From assembly GCF_035582795.1 (NCBI RefSeq), contig NC_134367.1, forward strand, positions 85,109,062 to 85,173,061: a stretch of DNA of 64,000 nt, read 5' to 3'. Positions 1-29,429 of the stretch are shown here, one piece after another. How positions within the stretch are numbered: the stretch's first letter is position 1; every line of letters starts with the position of its first letter. Below the pieces are notes generated by a model. That model was not told where the DNA came from. It made no database searches and worked only from the letters and a program-made list of their open reading frames with translations. Position numbers and translations under genes: made by a program. Source of the stretch: Mycteria americana. Taxonomy: Eukaryota; Chordata; Aves; Ciconiiformes; Ciconiidae.

Positions 1-16028
<16,028 letters not shown>

Positions 16029-16720
16029 TGGCCGCCGCCGCAGCCAGCCCCTGCCCCTCCGCGCCGGCCTCTCCCAGCGGCGCCGGGGCGACGGGCCGAC
16101 TCGGCCGCCCGCGGCTCCTCCCCGCGCCGCCGCCGCCGCCGCTCGGCCGGGCCGGGCTGCGCTACCCCGCGGCCGCCGGGAGCTGCAGTCCCGCTCCAGT
16201 CCCGGCGGGCAGCGGCGGCGCGGGCGGCGGCGGCGGCCGCCTACAGCCCCCACAATGCCGCGGGGCGGGGCGGCGCGGCGCGGCCCCGGGAGGCTGAGGC
16301 GAGCGGGGCCGGCTGTGCAGCGCACGGCGGGGCGGCGGCGGCGGGGGCTGCTCGGCGGGGAGAGCCAGCAGGCGTCCTCCCCCGCGGGGAAATGCCGAGG
16401 AAGCACGGCTTTACCTCACGTTTTACATGGCAGGGAAGCGTAGACGTCGGGGGAGGGGGAAGAGTCGCCGGGGCGGTAGCAGCGCGTTGTCCTTACGGAT
16501 TGCTCCCCGCTGGGGAGCCACGGGGCTTCTCCTGTGGCCGCCCAGGCTGCCCTCGGGCCCCAGCCGCCGGCCTCGCCTCCCGCCGGGCTGGCCGTGCCCG
16601 AGCCGCCGCTGCTGTGCAGCGTGGCCCAGCCGGGGCAGGGGGCTGAGGCGCGGGGCGGCGGCGGGCAGCAGCGGCGGGGAAAAGCTCCGCCGGTTGGTCT
16701 GTGTCTGGGCAACGCTACGG

Positions 16721-19700
16721 TTATCTGCTGAATGCCCCTTCTAAACAGCCATGGTGTAGTAACAAAACAGCTTTCCAGAACAATCCTTTACTAATCCAAT
16801 AAAGAGGAGGGGGTGCTTCGCTTTGGTAAAGAGCTGCAACGGCATTACAAGCTCTTTCTGGAGTATTTTATTCCAGCAGGGAACGTGTTATTTGACGCGT
16901 TATTTGAAATTCCAGCGGGGATTTTAGACAAAGTGTCCTTAACTGTGACTGGATCGTGGCCAAGAATCGACAGTAGCATTCTTGTTCTTGCAGAAGTATT
17001 TTATGAAATGTTAATAGCCCAAGCTCAGCTACGCACCTTACCTACAGACTGACCCGCCAAGAGGGCAGCCCTCTGCAGAACGCCTCGCTGACTGAAGGGC
17101 CTTAAATAGGATTGGTGGAGGAGCGCATAAGATTATCAACACCTTGAGAAGTTACTTGTCTCTGGTCCCTCTGAACACAGATAACGGAGAGGAATGTTTC
17201 CTGGACTTCTGGAGGGTGAATCTAAAAGTGAGGTGGATAAATAAGCAGAGGCTTCTCAGAAGTTAAAGTATAAACTAGAAGTTTATGTGTAGTAGCCGTA
17301 AGGCTTAAATGAACGCTTGCTGATGCTATTCTACCAGAAAGACATAATTTAGTAAAGGAACCTGATACATAAGAAAGGATTTAGTAAAGGAACCTGATTG
17401 AAAGAAAGGATTAAGTTTTTAGGAAAAGACTAAAATCTGCTTTTGAAAATCCCCAAGCCATGAAAAGTGTTTGGAAAATGTTTAAAGTCCTTTCAAACAG
17501 CTTAATTAAGATTCATTTTTTTCATCAACTGGAGTGAGATATTAGAAGGAAAACCAATGACTTCTTTAACCTTTATATATTGGGTTTAAACAGCAAAAGG
17601 AAAATGTTTTGGAAATACATGGACTTTAGTTTGTTTGCATACTTGAACATACTTAATATGCAATTGAGTGTGTACTTGTCAGCAAATAATAGTGCTAGGA
17701 AAAGTATTTACACAAAAATGCTATTGTTATTAATCACTGTTTACATTTGACTTGCCTTTCAGCAGGTTCAGCTGCAGAAATAAAAACTGGTCCAACTGCT
17801 AATATTATTCTATATTTGCCTATATTCCTTGTAGTCAATACGTTAGGTTCTCTCCCCAAGCTTTACCCCAGGCCAGGTGAACTGATGGGTGTCTTACTTA
17901 TAAACATGTCTGGGAGTGATTACTTCCTTGCAGACAAACCAGAGGACCCAATTCCTTAATATCGTGCTTTCTATGCAGTGGTATACTTACTATGCTCAGG
18001 TATAAAGGAATATATAATGTACAAAACAGGAGAAATCTGTTCCTACTTTTATCTTCCACATTACAGAAACAGGGTATCCTGGTCAAAAGGACAATATATA
18101 TGCATTTTTTATTAGTCATGCAGGAAATTATTAAAAATATAGTGTAGTTGTAGAAGACGGGACTTTCCTACTCCATTTTCTATCAGATTCTCTGCAAGAT
18201 TTTCAAAGCCAAAGAGGTAACCTACGCCTCCCAACTTCATCATCTGTAGAAGACGCAAGCAGTGGTGCTTCTCATGTTGTGTATAACATTGAACGTGTGC
18301 ACCTGTGTATAAATCATGAGGTGATCAGAGCCAACCATTAACCTGGTTTTCAGAAGTTCCCATTAGCAAAGCAGTTTCAGTTTGCCTTCTTGAGGGCTTC
18401 TATGAGGACTAGTATGTTGGGGAAGCAAGCTGATATCGGAGTGTCTAAACATGGATTCGAGGCACAGAGTTTTAGGCGCGCTTTTTGAAAAGTCTTGGCC
18501 CATATAAAGATGAGATTTTTTCCAGGAGTTTTAGAATCATGAATATATATATACTGTAAAAAGACAAATAGATCTTGAATATAACTTCTAGGTAATGGCA
18601 AATTATTTTCCTGGAAGACAGCAAATTTTGGGTTGGGTTATGCCAATTCTTGGTATCATTTACCAAAAATACACCGTTTTCATTCTGCGCTTTCTGAGCA
18701 GATTTACTCTTCTGACATTACAGACTCAGGTTGTACCTCGGGCACACAAAGTACAGTACAGGCACAACATGTTGGGCACAAGAACTGGAGATAGAAGAGA
18801 CAGACATTTTAGTCCCCAGGCTGCTTGCAGACTTAAGGTGCTTCTATTAAATTTGCATAATGTCTCTGGATAAGCATCTCCTGTCTGACACAGAGGAGAC
18901 GCACACCTTGATGGATACCAGAGCCGAGGTTGTATACCACAGCTAGCCAGTCGGTAGCATTCAGTTTTTTAATGTTTGTTCGCCTGATTATTGCCCCCAG
19001 TGGGTGACTGGGATTTTTTTAGGAGACTGGCAGCAGGTGACAGGAGCAAGAAGCAGGGTAGAGCTGCATCTGTTTTAACAGAGTTCATCCCCAGGGAGTT
19101 GTGTGTTTTATTGATCTGTGTGTGCTCCAACTGAAAGCAGAGGAAGGACTGGTGAGAGATTCTGGTTTGGGGATTCAGAGCTTAACTTTCTCCACACCTT
19201 GCAGTAATACTGATATATTACATTCCTCAAAATCATTGTGCCTTCAGTTATTTGAGGAAAAAAATTTAAAAGAGATTACAGATCAGGGTACGAAGCATTT
19301 TATTAGAGTTTAAAGGGCTGTAAATTTGCATCCCAAGAGTGTGTCTTTTTTTTTTTTCCAGTGTTCATAACCTAAACAGATTCACTGTCTGTATTGAGGA
19401 ATTATCAATCCTTTCCTTACCTTCCTTAGAATCTTTAGAAGAAATAGATTTTGTTTATTTTCCCAAACAGAAGAGATGTCTCCCTGCCTCCCCTTTCGGC
19501 TTTCTCATCTGGATGAAGCGCAGATGCAGAGGAGTTCCCAGACTCCTCGGCTTGGGCTATTAATGCCGTCAGTGTCGCTGGGGTCTCCTGAGGACAGACA
19601 AAGGAATCCTGCGAAAACTGATCACTGGAAAACAGGCTGTCTTGCTGACGGGCCTGCCAGCTCATATCATTAGCAGCAGCAAAGTCAATGGTATGTGACC

Positions 19701-20339
19701 AGCTGGCTCTAAGGACCGTGATGGACAGGCATGAAGAGAGACGCTAATAGAAAGCTTTGGGCAGCACACAGTATGCAGTCGGTGTGGCGTGAGGGCTGTG
19801 CTCATTTGTACACTGAATGGAGGCAAGAATCTAACAAGATTTTGCCCATGGCTATCTTCCTTAATGGTCTCTTAAGGGAGATTTGCCAGTCACTTGAAAA
19901 AAATCCAGATACGGTATGACTACCAATTCTACTCTATGTTCTCCTTTATTAAGAGATTCAAGGAACTAAAAAGGTCAAGGAGGCAGTATTTCCTTTAGAG
20001 AAACCACATTGATTTGCCTCTTTCCATCGTAGTGGTTAAATGCTTCAGGGCATGGTTGCAATGGAACTTAATCTTGCAACCCCTTCATACCAGTTGATCA
20101 TAAAATAGCCTGCAGCTGGGATCTGTAAGAAGCTCTGAACCTAGAGAACTATGGGGTGTCATAAGTTGCATGGAATTTTTTTTTGTTAAGGCTGCCCAGC
20201 GCTTCCCAGTTGAAGAATGGACTTTCTTGAAGCTATTCTACACTTTAGTTCTTGGGGCTGAGGGTTGCAGTGACAACCACCTTTTTCACACTGCAATGTT
20301 CAGTAAGCTCCAGCGAAAATAATTCAATAATTTCTGAAA
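16721..20339. other. Intergenic region between the B3GALNT2 promoter and a CR1 element
   Basis: No gene recognised. The open frame at about 16813-17052 begins with GTG and has no family resemblance. A 20-bp direct repeat occurs at 17347-17366 and 17379-17398. The rest is AT-rich single-copy-looking sequence. Confidence 0.65.
17347..17398. repeat. 20-bp direct repeat, 32-bp period
   Basis: The 20-mer beginning ATTTAGTAAAGG and ending ACCTGAT occurs at 17347-17366 and again at 17379-17398 without mismatch. An AAGAAAGGA phrase follows each copy. Confidence 0.8.
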
Positions 20340-20342
20340 AGT

Positions 20343-20419
20343 TAGAATAGACTAGAATAGACTAGACTAGACTAGACTAGACTAGAATAGAATAGAATAG
20401 AATAGAATAGAATAGAATA
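20343..20419. repeat. Expanded terminal microsatellite of the CR1 element, (AATAG/ACTAG)n
   Basis: About 75 bp of 5-bp units on the plus strand. ACTAG-type units lead into a pure AATAG-type run that abuts the CR1 3' end. CR1 elements normally end in a few 8-bp units, so this looks like secondary expansion of the terminal repeat. Confidence 0.9.
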
Positions 20420-20450
20420 CACTATTTCAGCTGGAAGGGGCCTACAATGA

Positions 20451-21755
20451 TCATCTAGTCCAACTCCCTGACCAATTCAGGGCTGACCAAAAGTTAAAGC
20501 CTGTTGTTAAGGGCGTTGTCCAAATGCTTCTTAAACACTGACAGGCTTGGGGCATCGACCACCTCTCTAGGAAGCCTGTTCCAGTGTTTGACCACTCTCT
20601 CGGTAAAGAAATGCTTCCTAATGCCCAGTCTAAACCTCCCCGGCGCAGCTTTGAACCATTCCCATGCGTCCTATCACTGGGTACCAGGGAGAAGAGATCA
20701 GCACCTCCCTCCCCACGTCCCCTCCTCAGGAAGCTGTAGAGAGCAGTGAGGTCGCCCATCAGCCTCCTCCTCTCCAAAGCAGACAAGCCCAAAGCCCCTA
20801 GCCGCTCCTCACAGGACATTCCTTCCAGCCCTTTCACCAGCTTTGTTGCCCTCCTCTGGATGCAGCCAAGGACCTTCACATCCTTCTTAAATTGCGGGGC
20901 CCAGAACTGCACACAGCACTCGAGGTGAGGCTGCACCAACACTGAATCCAGCGGGACGATCACCTCTTTTGACCGGCTGGTTATGCCATGTTTGATGCAC
21001 CCCAGGATGCGGTTTCCCCCCTTGGCTGCCAGGGCACGCTGCTGGCTCATGGTGAGCACCCCCAGATCCCTTTCTGCAGGGCTGCTCCCCAGCCACTCCT
21101 CTCCCAATTTATACTTGTGCCTGGTGTTACTCCATCCTAGGTGCAGAATCCAGCATTTTGACCTGTTAAATTTCATCCCATGAATCACAGCCCAATGCTC
21201 CAATCTATCTAGATCCCTCTGCAAGGCCTCGTGTCCCTCAAGGGAGTCAACAGCACCTCCCAGTTTGGTATCATCAGCAAACTTGGTAATGGTGCATTCA
21301 GATTGTTGATAAATGTATTGAACAGATTGTTGATCGTTGATAAATGTATGGAACAGAACTGGTCCTAGAATTGAGCCCCGAGGAACACCGTTGGTGACTG
21401 GTTGCCAGCCAGATGTAGCCCCATTCACTACAACCCTTTGAGCTCTGGCCTTCTGCCAGTTCTTCACCCAGCACACCATGAACCTGCTAATTCCACAGTT
21501 GGACAGCTTGTCCAGAAGGATGCTGTGAGGGATAGTACCAAAATCCTTGCTAAAATCCAGAAAAACTACGTCCACCGCCTTCCCTTCATCCACTAGGCAG
21601 GTGACCTTATCATAGAAGGATATCACATTAGTTAAACAGGACTTTCCTTTTGTGAACCCACGTTGACTGTGCCTGATGATTGCATTATTCTTTAAATGCC
21701 TTTCAGTAGTAGCCAGTATAATCTTGTCCATAGTTTTTCCAGTTAATTTTTCCAA
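20451..21755 (-). pseudogene. CR1 ORF2 fragment (reverse transcriptase, inactive)
   Basis: This is a partial reverse-transcriptase reading frame within the CR1 element. The N-terminal endonuclease and first part of the RT are absent. The palm catalytic box FADD is retained. Between FINDQ and ECTITKFADD there are extra residues encoded by a local DNA duplication (21301-21355). The DSRLN-type segment usual after DLGVL is missing. The last 60 or so residues are out of the family frame. Without a promoter or endonuclease it is not expected to be functional. Confidence 0.88.
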
Positions 21756-21765
21756 ATTAACTTCC

Positions 21766-24700
21766 AGTTAAGGAAGTTGACTAAGAGCATCAAGAAAAAA
21801 GTGTTCTTGTTTTGTCTAAAATTATTCTCCTGACCCTTTTTTTTTAAATGAAGTTTTTGCATCCTTATGTCCATTTGGAGCAGGGGCTTCAACTTTTGCT
21901 GAATTGGGTCAGCAAAACAGTGTTGTAACTTGCTCTTCTTCCCTCACATTTTCTGTGCAGAAGTTTTAACAGTTTTGGCACATGGCTCTGATTTGTGGCA
22001 GAAGCCACAGTTTAGACTGACTTCTCTGAGGTCCAAGAATATTCTGTAGGGTCTTGCTTTCACTGGCATTGCAAGAACCTAGCAACCAAAACAGCTCTGA
22101 CATCATATTCAGACAAAGATAACCCAACTTTCCTCAACTCACTTTCCTTTACAGAAAGGTGGAGCTTCAAGTTTCGTGTCCTCTCACAAAGTGGTCACTT
22201 GAGCATCCTGGTGGATGACCAAGTCACCATCCCTTATTCTAGAGAGGGGTGAATTAGAATATCCTTGTCACCTTCTGGAAAAAAGGTGGTGTTCAGTTGG
22301 ATTTTTTTTTTTAATCAGGTCCAGCCTAACCTGCATAAGAGTTGATAACTACGCTACAAAATTGGCTTGCAGGACATCACAGTTATCCAAACATGCCAAT
22401 ACAGCAATAATAAATTTCACAGTCTTAGTTGACTCCTTGTCATGTTCATGACAATAAAAAATAGAAACGGACTCAAAACCGCCTATATGGTAGCAGCTAA
22501 ATCTTGACAGGCACATCTCAGAGAGCGAACAGGGGAATGTCTTGCAGAGATGTGGAACACCAAATATCCAATAATCAGGCAACAGCCAGCTGGTGGGGTT
22601 AGCTACTTCATGTGCAGCTAATATACATCTATTTTTAACAAGCGGCACAAAGCCTTCAGGATGTGGGTACAGAAGAGAATAAGGTTTATAGGAAGTCCTG
22701 CTGAGACCTACGACAGCAAATACGCTTTTTAATCACATGCCTGGTAGAGAGTTAAGCTGTTGGGGAGATTACAAAGCAGATTGGCCACATATTATTTATC
22801 ATTTCATTATAATATATCATTGGAAAGATAATATTCAGGCTATGTTTCATTAAAAAAAAATTACATGACTTGGTGCTATTTTCCTCTCATGGTGCTTTAG
22901 GATGGATGTGCTCTGCTGGAGAATGCACCAGATGGCTCCTTCATTTGTTGCAGAAGACGTGAGGTGAATGAGGTGGGACCACGAAATAGTGTTACAAGGC
23001 CAAGGGTCATTGCTGCTCGGAAGAACCAGGTTCTGTCATTGCCTCTGTGCGATACCAGGAAAATCATGAAACTAAACATTTCACGTTGCTTTTTTTCCCT
23101 TAGTTTCTGGGCGTTTGACTTGAAAAAGTCACTCCAGTTTGTAGAGTTGAGGATTCGTAGCTGAAGCTTGAGCAAATGGGAACACTGTTTGAGATGTTGA
23201 AAGAGCTAAGTACTCTGAAGAGGCAGGTACTGACAATCTCACCCGTTCTGTTCAGGTTCTGCCTCAGCTTCCCACTGTAAGATGGGAATAGTTCCACCCT
23301 TGCATTCCTCCAGGATACTGTGGAGATACTTTGTGAAGCAATCCGTGATGAGCACCACAGAGAAGCTCATCAGGGAATAGTTCTACATTGAAAGCAGAAA
23401 TTTGTGAGTAAATCAGGCCCGGGGCTACACAATGAATAAAGACACCAAAATAGTATCAAGTAACTGCTCATTAACTGAGCATTGCCTATACTGTGCCTTG
23501 TGGGAATTCCTGCAGTGGCAGTCTGGAATAGTAGTGCATACAAATGAGAGAGGCAAATGGAAGATGCACAAGCAAATTTAACTCTGACATTTCTTAAATG
23601 AGTGCTCAACTTAGCTTCTTTAATGATCTTTTAATGTATTTTTTGCATTTATTCAGATTCTGTTTAAATATCCTCCAATGTGTTCACATCCCTGTTGCAA
23701 GTATTTGTTTAGCTGGTATGGGCAGAACTGTAAAGAAATATAATCACTTTTACAGCCTTCTAATTTCTCATGAATAGACATTTCATAGTTGCTCTCTATG
23801 GTTATTTTCCAGAGTCTGAAGCAAACTCCCAGAACAAAACATGCGTGTGCTGTCTGAGAAAGAAGAAAAGGCCTCAGAGAGACTATTATTTATGACATTC
23901 CTTATATTCTCAAAGTTTCTGTTAGATATTTTTTCATGAGAATCTTAGCATCTGAAGTTTTTTCACTTGATCTCTTAAGGATATGATTAGCATATTCATA
24001 TATCAGCACTACAGATATGTATATTGGAAATCTGTGTGTTGTGTTCTGATGAGTACGATAAAAGCTGGTGTGGTCTCCGGGGGGAAACCTCTCCGACAAG
24101 AAGCAGTACAAGAACCATGGTAGCGAACAGCCTTTGCAACAAGAAAGTTAAGGATAATTTTACAGCCAAAAGCCCTGTGAGCTGCACTTGCCAGGGAGAG
24201 GCTGTTACACTGTAAAGATCTTTAAAGTCACTGCTACTTGAAAGGTTTTTAGAAAGTCACAAGGGTTCTTTTCTATAAAGTTTGGCTCATTCCTTCCTTT
24301 CACTGAAAAAAAATGCGCATCTCTTTAGAGCATGCTATACAAAGAACACAGGGCTCAAGTATGCAGCCTAAAGTTCAAAGGCACAACAGGATGTGGTACA
24401 GTGAGAGGCTTTGCAACAAATAGATTTTGTGGAATGGGTGGGCTTTTGAAACACGGCCTTACACCGTGCCTAGTGCATTTTCCGTAAAATGCTATTCTAA
24501 GCGTAAGCAGTGGCCTAAGCTCTGTTCTGGCTGTATACTTATGCTGTGGCATACAAGGAAATATTTGGCCCAGACTCCAATAATTGGAAAAAAAACCCCC
24601 ACCCTGCAATAAAAAACCCAGCAGCCAGGAGCAAAGTTTGAATGTGAAGGAATAGTGCAGCAGTCAGTCACGTGAAAGCTGTTGCACAGTTCTGCAAAGA

Positions 24701-27700
24701 GGAGGGCAAAGAGGAGAGAGTGTTAGTGCCCCTCACCCTAGAGCCAGGCCTGGCTGCCCTTGGCAGTCAAGTCGCCTGCTCAAGGGAGCAAAAGGCAAAA
24801 GTGTGCGTGGTGGCACAACTGGTGGCCCGCTGGCAATGAGGAACAGGCATCCGAGTTACACGTGAAACTGGAAAGTGAAATTCAAGAAGGGAGTACAGAG
24901 CAATTCCAACTGATACTCCCAAAGATTTCCACAACTTTGAAAGTGGTTTTTAGCTAGACACCTGACCTATTTAACCAAATCATGTATTTGACTTTCATCT
25001 TTTCCTAAACTGAGAAGTCTGGAACTGAAGCGTGAGGTCGAATCACACCCCAGCAGTACCACAGTGACAGGCGATACCTTACACAATGCAGACCATGAAA
25101 ACAGAAGTGCTGGCTCTCTCTTTCTGAGAGCATGTGTATTAATTTAAAATCCCCCTTTGAGGTCATTTCTAGTTGACGACATTTTTTCTGTTTCAATCGG
25201 CTGTTTATCACGTTATCAGTAGGTGGCAGTAATAGACGATCCTGTGCAATTTCTACTTGTAATAGGAATTTGGGAAAGAAAAGACTCTATTTTAGAGTAA
25301 AGCTACTCGTTTTGTTTGTTCACAAGTGTGAGTGGTGTAAATGTACTTGACAAACTCAGACATACATCTTCCTCTAACAGACAGAAAAGTTGTTTCCATA
25401 CCAGTTCTGGTATTTATGGCTGTACTTAATTTAATAGTGCTATAAAGCTGAATTCAATTAGATGCAAATGTACAATATTTATTCCAAATATCATTTTCCC
25501 TAAAGATTAAATATGCAGGTGCCTGTAACATTTTATATAGCACTTATTCTGGTAGTTTTGCCCACTATTTTTCACACATTTCAGTGCTATTTAAGTCAGT
25601 CTAATGACTTTAAGTATTATTAGTTTTCAGGACAAGAAACCTCTATTTCTTAAGAACCACTCCTCCCCCAAGTTTTCTTTATTCTCCTTGAAGAAACAAA
25701 TCCAGATTCTGATGCAGACCCAAAGGAGAGCCATAACTATGGCATTTTCTAGGACAATTATGTATACAGATTTTTACCCTTATACACTGAGGAGATAGGA
25801 AAAGTATATAATCATCTCCTCCCAAAGTACATATTTTGTTATTCCTTTGATACCAGCAATCCAACTGGATAAATGACTGCTATATTAGAGTTCCAGGCTT
25901 TAATAAGCACCTTTACAGACCGCTGTTCTTACAAGTGTTCTTTCCTTCTGCTGGAGCTGATCCTATTGTAAGTCACTGCAAAAATGCTTTGTTACACTAT
26001 CCTTCCAAAACACCTCCTGTATTTACCTTTGTGTCACTGACAGCAAAGTTTGTATTTATTTGAATCTATGGTGTGGCCTAGAATAGCTTAATTTAAACTT
26101 CCTTCCATTTTTTTCCCCTCCTTTGACCATAATTTTGTAGTGGCTAGCTTAAAAATCTTGCCTGTTAGTACCACCAAGCACCCTGCTACTAATTTAATAC
26201 ATGGTGTAGAAAGCAAAGGCGGGGAATTTGGTACGCAATCAAGAGGAGGAAAATAGTTTTCAGTATTGAAATGATAACGTTTTATATTCAAGGTAAATCA
26301 AGGAGATTAATCTGAGGAATGCAAAACAGTCGGCCCCACAAGTGCTACTGATACATGATAATTTACCATTAATCCACCATTGGGAAGCTGTATTTCATCA
26401 GAGCAGCAAGCACTAGGATATGAAGAAAGAATTGCTAATAATATGTCAAAAACTCCTTGAATCCAGCTTCTGTTCTGAAGTTCTCATTCCGTGAGATGAC
26501 AGCACCGACTCACACCGCTAGCAGTGAGCATGCATTATTTTCTGGGCCTGAAATAAAAAGTGACAAGCTTAGTGGCATATGAAATAAAACTGAGAGAGAG
26601 AAGAGTACAATGCTAGGAGGGTAACAGGCCTGGTCTTGTTCTCATTCAAGTTAGTGGGAATCAAATCAGGCAGTTTGACGAAAATAAAAACTCATTGCTT
26701 CAGCCTACAGGATACCTTACTGTGAGACAAAGCTACATTTTGGAGGGCATTTTTTTTTAATCATGCTATACTTCATGATATAATACGTATTTATTTTTAG
26801 AAAAATGTCCAAGAATTTTCAGATATTTTTGTGTAGAGTTTGAGGCACGATGTTTGAGCATGAAACTCAACTATCAGTAGCAGATTATATAAACCACCTC
26901 AAAGGTCAAAGCAGCAAAAAATATAATAATGACAAAGACATCTTATGGTTTGGAGGGATTGAGGGAAAAGACATTCTTTTAAATGTTGATTTGTGGATCA
27001 AGCTGGCATTAAAAAAACCAGATGATGCCATTCTCCTCAGAGAGTCAGTATGTTGATGGTGTTCTTGAATAAAACAATATATTCTTATGTGATCCAAAGC
27101 TGTTACAATTATTTTGAACCACTGATCTTCCAGGTGTGCCCTCTCCCTTCCCCCCTCCCCTTCAAATGAGTAATTTGCCAGTAGTATATATTAATTCAAG
27201 AAACTGGTAAATAAGGCCCAATGATATTAGAGAAAGCTGTCCTGTCTTCCACTAAAGAGTCATGCTTATATGGTTTAACCTCTTCAGATACATTACAGAC
27301 ATCTGCTAAAATAACTATGCAATTTACGGTACTCCATGTGTTTTCTTTTTTAAAACTAGAAGCATGAAACCATCTTAATAGATACAATTTTTTTTACCCA
27401 ATTAAGTTATGAACTGATGACAGAAGCCACAAATATGGGAGCCAGCTATTAAAAACGTAAGAGGTCCAACACCTTCACTACTTCAGGAAAAATTTGGGAG
27501 AAAAACCTTAAGCCCAAAACGATGACATTCACCTCTTCTGAAAAGTACTACCAGATTTTTGTAAATGCAGCTCTTATAACTAGCGATGCTCAAAACTACT
27601 GTGAAATGTTTCAGTCTCAGGACCTCAGACGCTAACGCTAATTGGAAACAGAAAGCAAGCTGTTTGCAATACTGTAGTAAGCCGTGGCAATTTTGTTATT

Positions 27701-29429
27701 TTGGATGGGATTGTTAATGATGAGCCACAAATGCAAGTTGTTACAAAGCCTTTGAGAAGAAAGCTGTATGCCCTATATTCCCCTCCCTTGCTGTTCCAGT
27801 TAAAACCATACATGCGGAAGGACAAATGAAAATGTTGCCATGGTGATCAGAGCAGTTACCAAATCATGTACAGTGGAGGAAGGATTCCCTAGAGAACCTT
27901 ATTAGGCATTTTGTTGCTCCTTTTTAACACATATTTTCAGAAAGCCATTTTTATTTCACTGTCAATAAAATAGCTACTCAGTTAGCTAAAGCCTATTTCT
28001 CTACCCCCCAAAATAAAGCTGAACACACCATGCATTAAGAAATATTCTTGTTAAAAGTTAGGAATGGGAATCTTAAGCTGAAAACCTTGAAACAGGAACC
28101 AAGGACGAACCTAGCCAAGACAAGGCCCGGTCAAGACATTTGAATGTTTCTCAGAATAGGTACTGTGAAGCAGCTCCGTACCTACCAGACTACAGATGTC
28201 TTCAGCTGCCAAATTAAAAACCAAACCTTTACATGAAAGACATCCCAAAAGCCTATTGGTTAGAAGGAATATCGTTTTTTTACAATAATGTTACATGAAG
28301 TAAGTTAACATGGAAGTTCCGTGTTAGGCAGATGTGGTGAATGAGCTGGCCTGCAGCAGAACCACAGTCCAAAGCCACCCGTCTCGCGTGACTAGACCGG
28401 CAGCTGAATGCAGTTAGGTGCCGCACATTATCCAAGTTGATTGGCAAAGAAAACAAAACTTCTGCAACGCAGGCATCTTGTATTTCCACTGCACTAAGCA
28501 GTACAACAAACATTGACGGAAACTGCTAAAAATAAGCTGGAGCAGGTATGTGCACTTTGGGCTAAATGCAAACGGCGTCATTCACCAAACTGCCTTTTTT
28601 TAGCATCTAAATTCAGCATTTAAGTATATCCCAAGGCCCTCAGTTCCTCAGCTAGTCGTTGCCTTACAGGCATTTAAGATGCTCATGGAATACAAGTTTG
28701 TGGGGAGGAAGCATGCTGCATTATGGGTGGCTGTTCAGAGCCTCCGCTCAGTCAGACTTGCGCAGTTCTCCAACGAAATTGTCTCCCGCCTTAGGTGTGG
28801 GGCTGACTTCACAGGCAGTTCCAAGGAGTGGCATTTCCAGTATACTGACACACTGAAGTACTGCAGTGAGGGAACTCTCCTAATGTAGCGGACCAGAGAG
28901 GAGCTTCCACTTTTTTGACGAAGAATGTAAAGAAAAAAAAAGTCAATAATGTAACAGCTGTTTCCATCAGATGCCTTGATTGAGCTCAATTTTACATACT
29001 GAAGACGACAGATCAGTCATATTCCATACCTCATTCTTTTCTTCTCACTGCACTTCAAAGTCAAAACAAAAAAAACCTCCCAGAACTTCTGCAAATTACT
29101 TGCTGATAACTTATCTCATGACTAATCCGTGGCTTCAAAATATACAAACTTAGTGGCTGTTGATGGCACAGTGGTCTCACTGCATATTCTAGAACAACAT
29201 TCATTTACTATTACTCTCCATCCCCATAAAGTCTCGCTCTCATGGGCAAAAGCATGTAGAGAGCTGCTTCGAAAATGTGATCCCCCTCCCTGTACTGATG
29301 AGGGCAGATTTACACCCTCCACTAAGACCCTCAGGAACAGCTGATATATTACCATTCAGTTTACTTTCTAAAATAATTCAAATCATTATCATTCAAAATA
29401 AGACACAAGCAGCCACATTTTTCTACAGT
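21766..29429. other. Intergenic region downstream of GNG4
   Basis: No protein-coding or structural RNA gene recognised across about 7.6 kb. The small open frames have no family resemblance. Composition is AT-rich, and some stretches (for example 25430-25560 and 26350-26480) have the homeodomain-site-rich look of conserved non-coding sequence, but this cannot be shown from one genome. Confidence 0.6.

Larger units (their letters stand above)
20340..21765 (-). mobile_element. CR1 LINE retrotransposon, 5'-truncated, with an ORF2 reverse-transcriptase fragment
   Basis: Read on the minus strand, the element runs from the ORF2 reverse-transcriptase domain to the 3' end. The frame at 21755-20451 (434 codons) contains GFTKGKSCLTN, AVDVVFLDFSKDFGTIPHSI, GVPRGSILGPVLF, the FADDTKLGG catalytic box, and the downstream RRATKLVKGLE and RTHGNGSKLR blocks typical of CR1 ORF2. 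Complete CR1 ORF2 is roughly twice this length and includes an endonuclease, which is missing here, so this is a typical 5'-truncated dead copy. The 3' UTR ends with the avian CR1 phrase GGCCCCTTCCAGCTGAAATA followed by an ATTCT-type terminal repeat. The C-terminal end of the frame has shifted, and a local duplication lies just before the FADD box. Confidence 0.93.

Noticed and set aside
16813-17052. 79-codon plus-strand frame just upstream of B3GALNT2
   Set aside because: It starts at GTG, has no family resemblance and is short enough to occur by chance.
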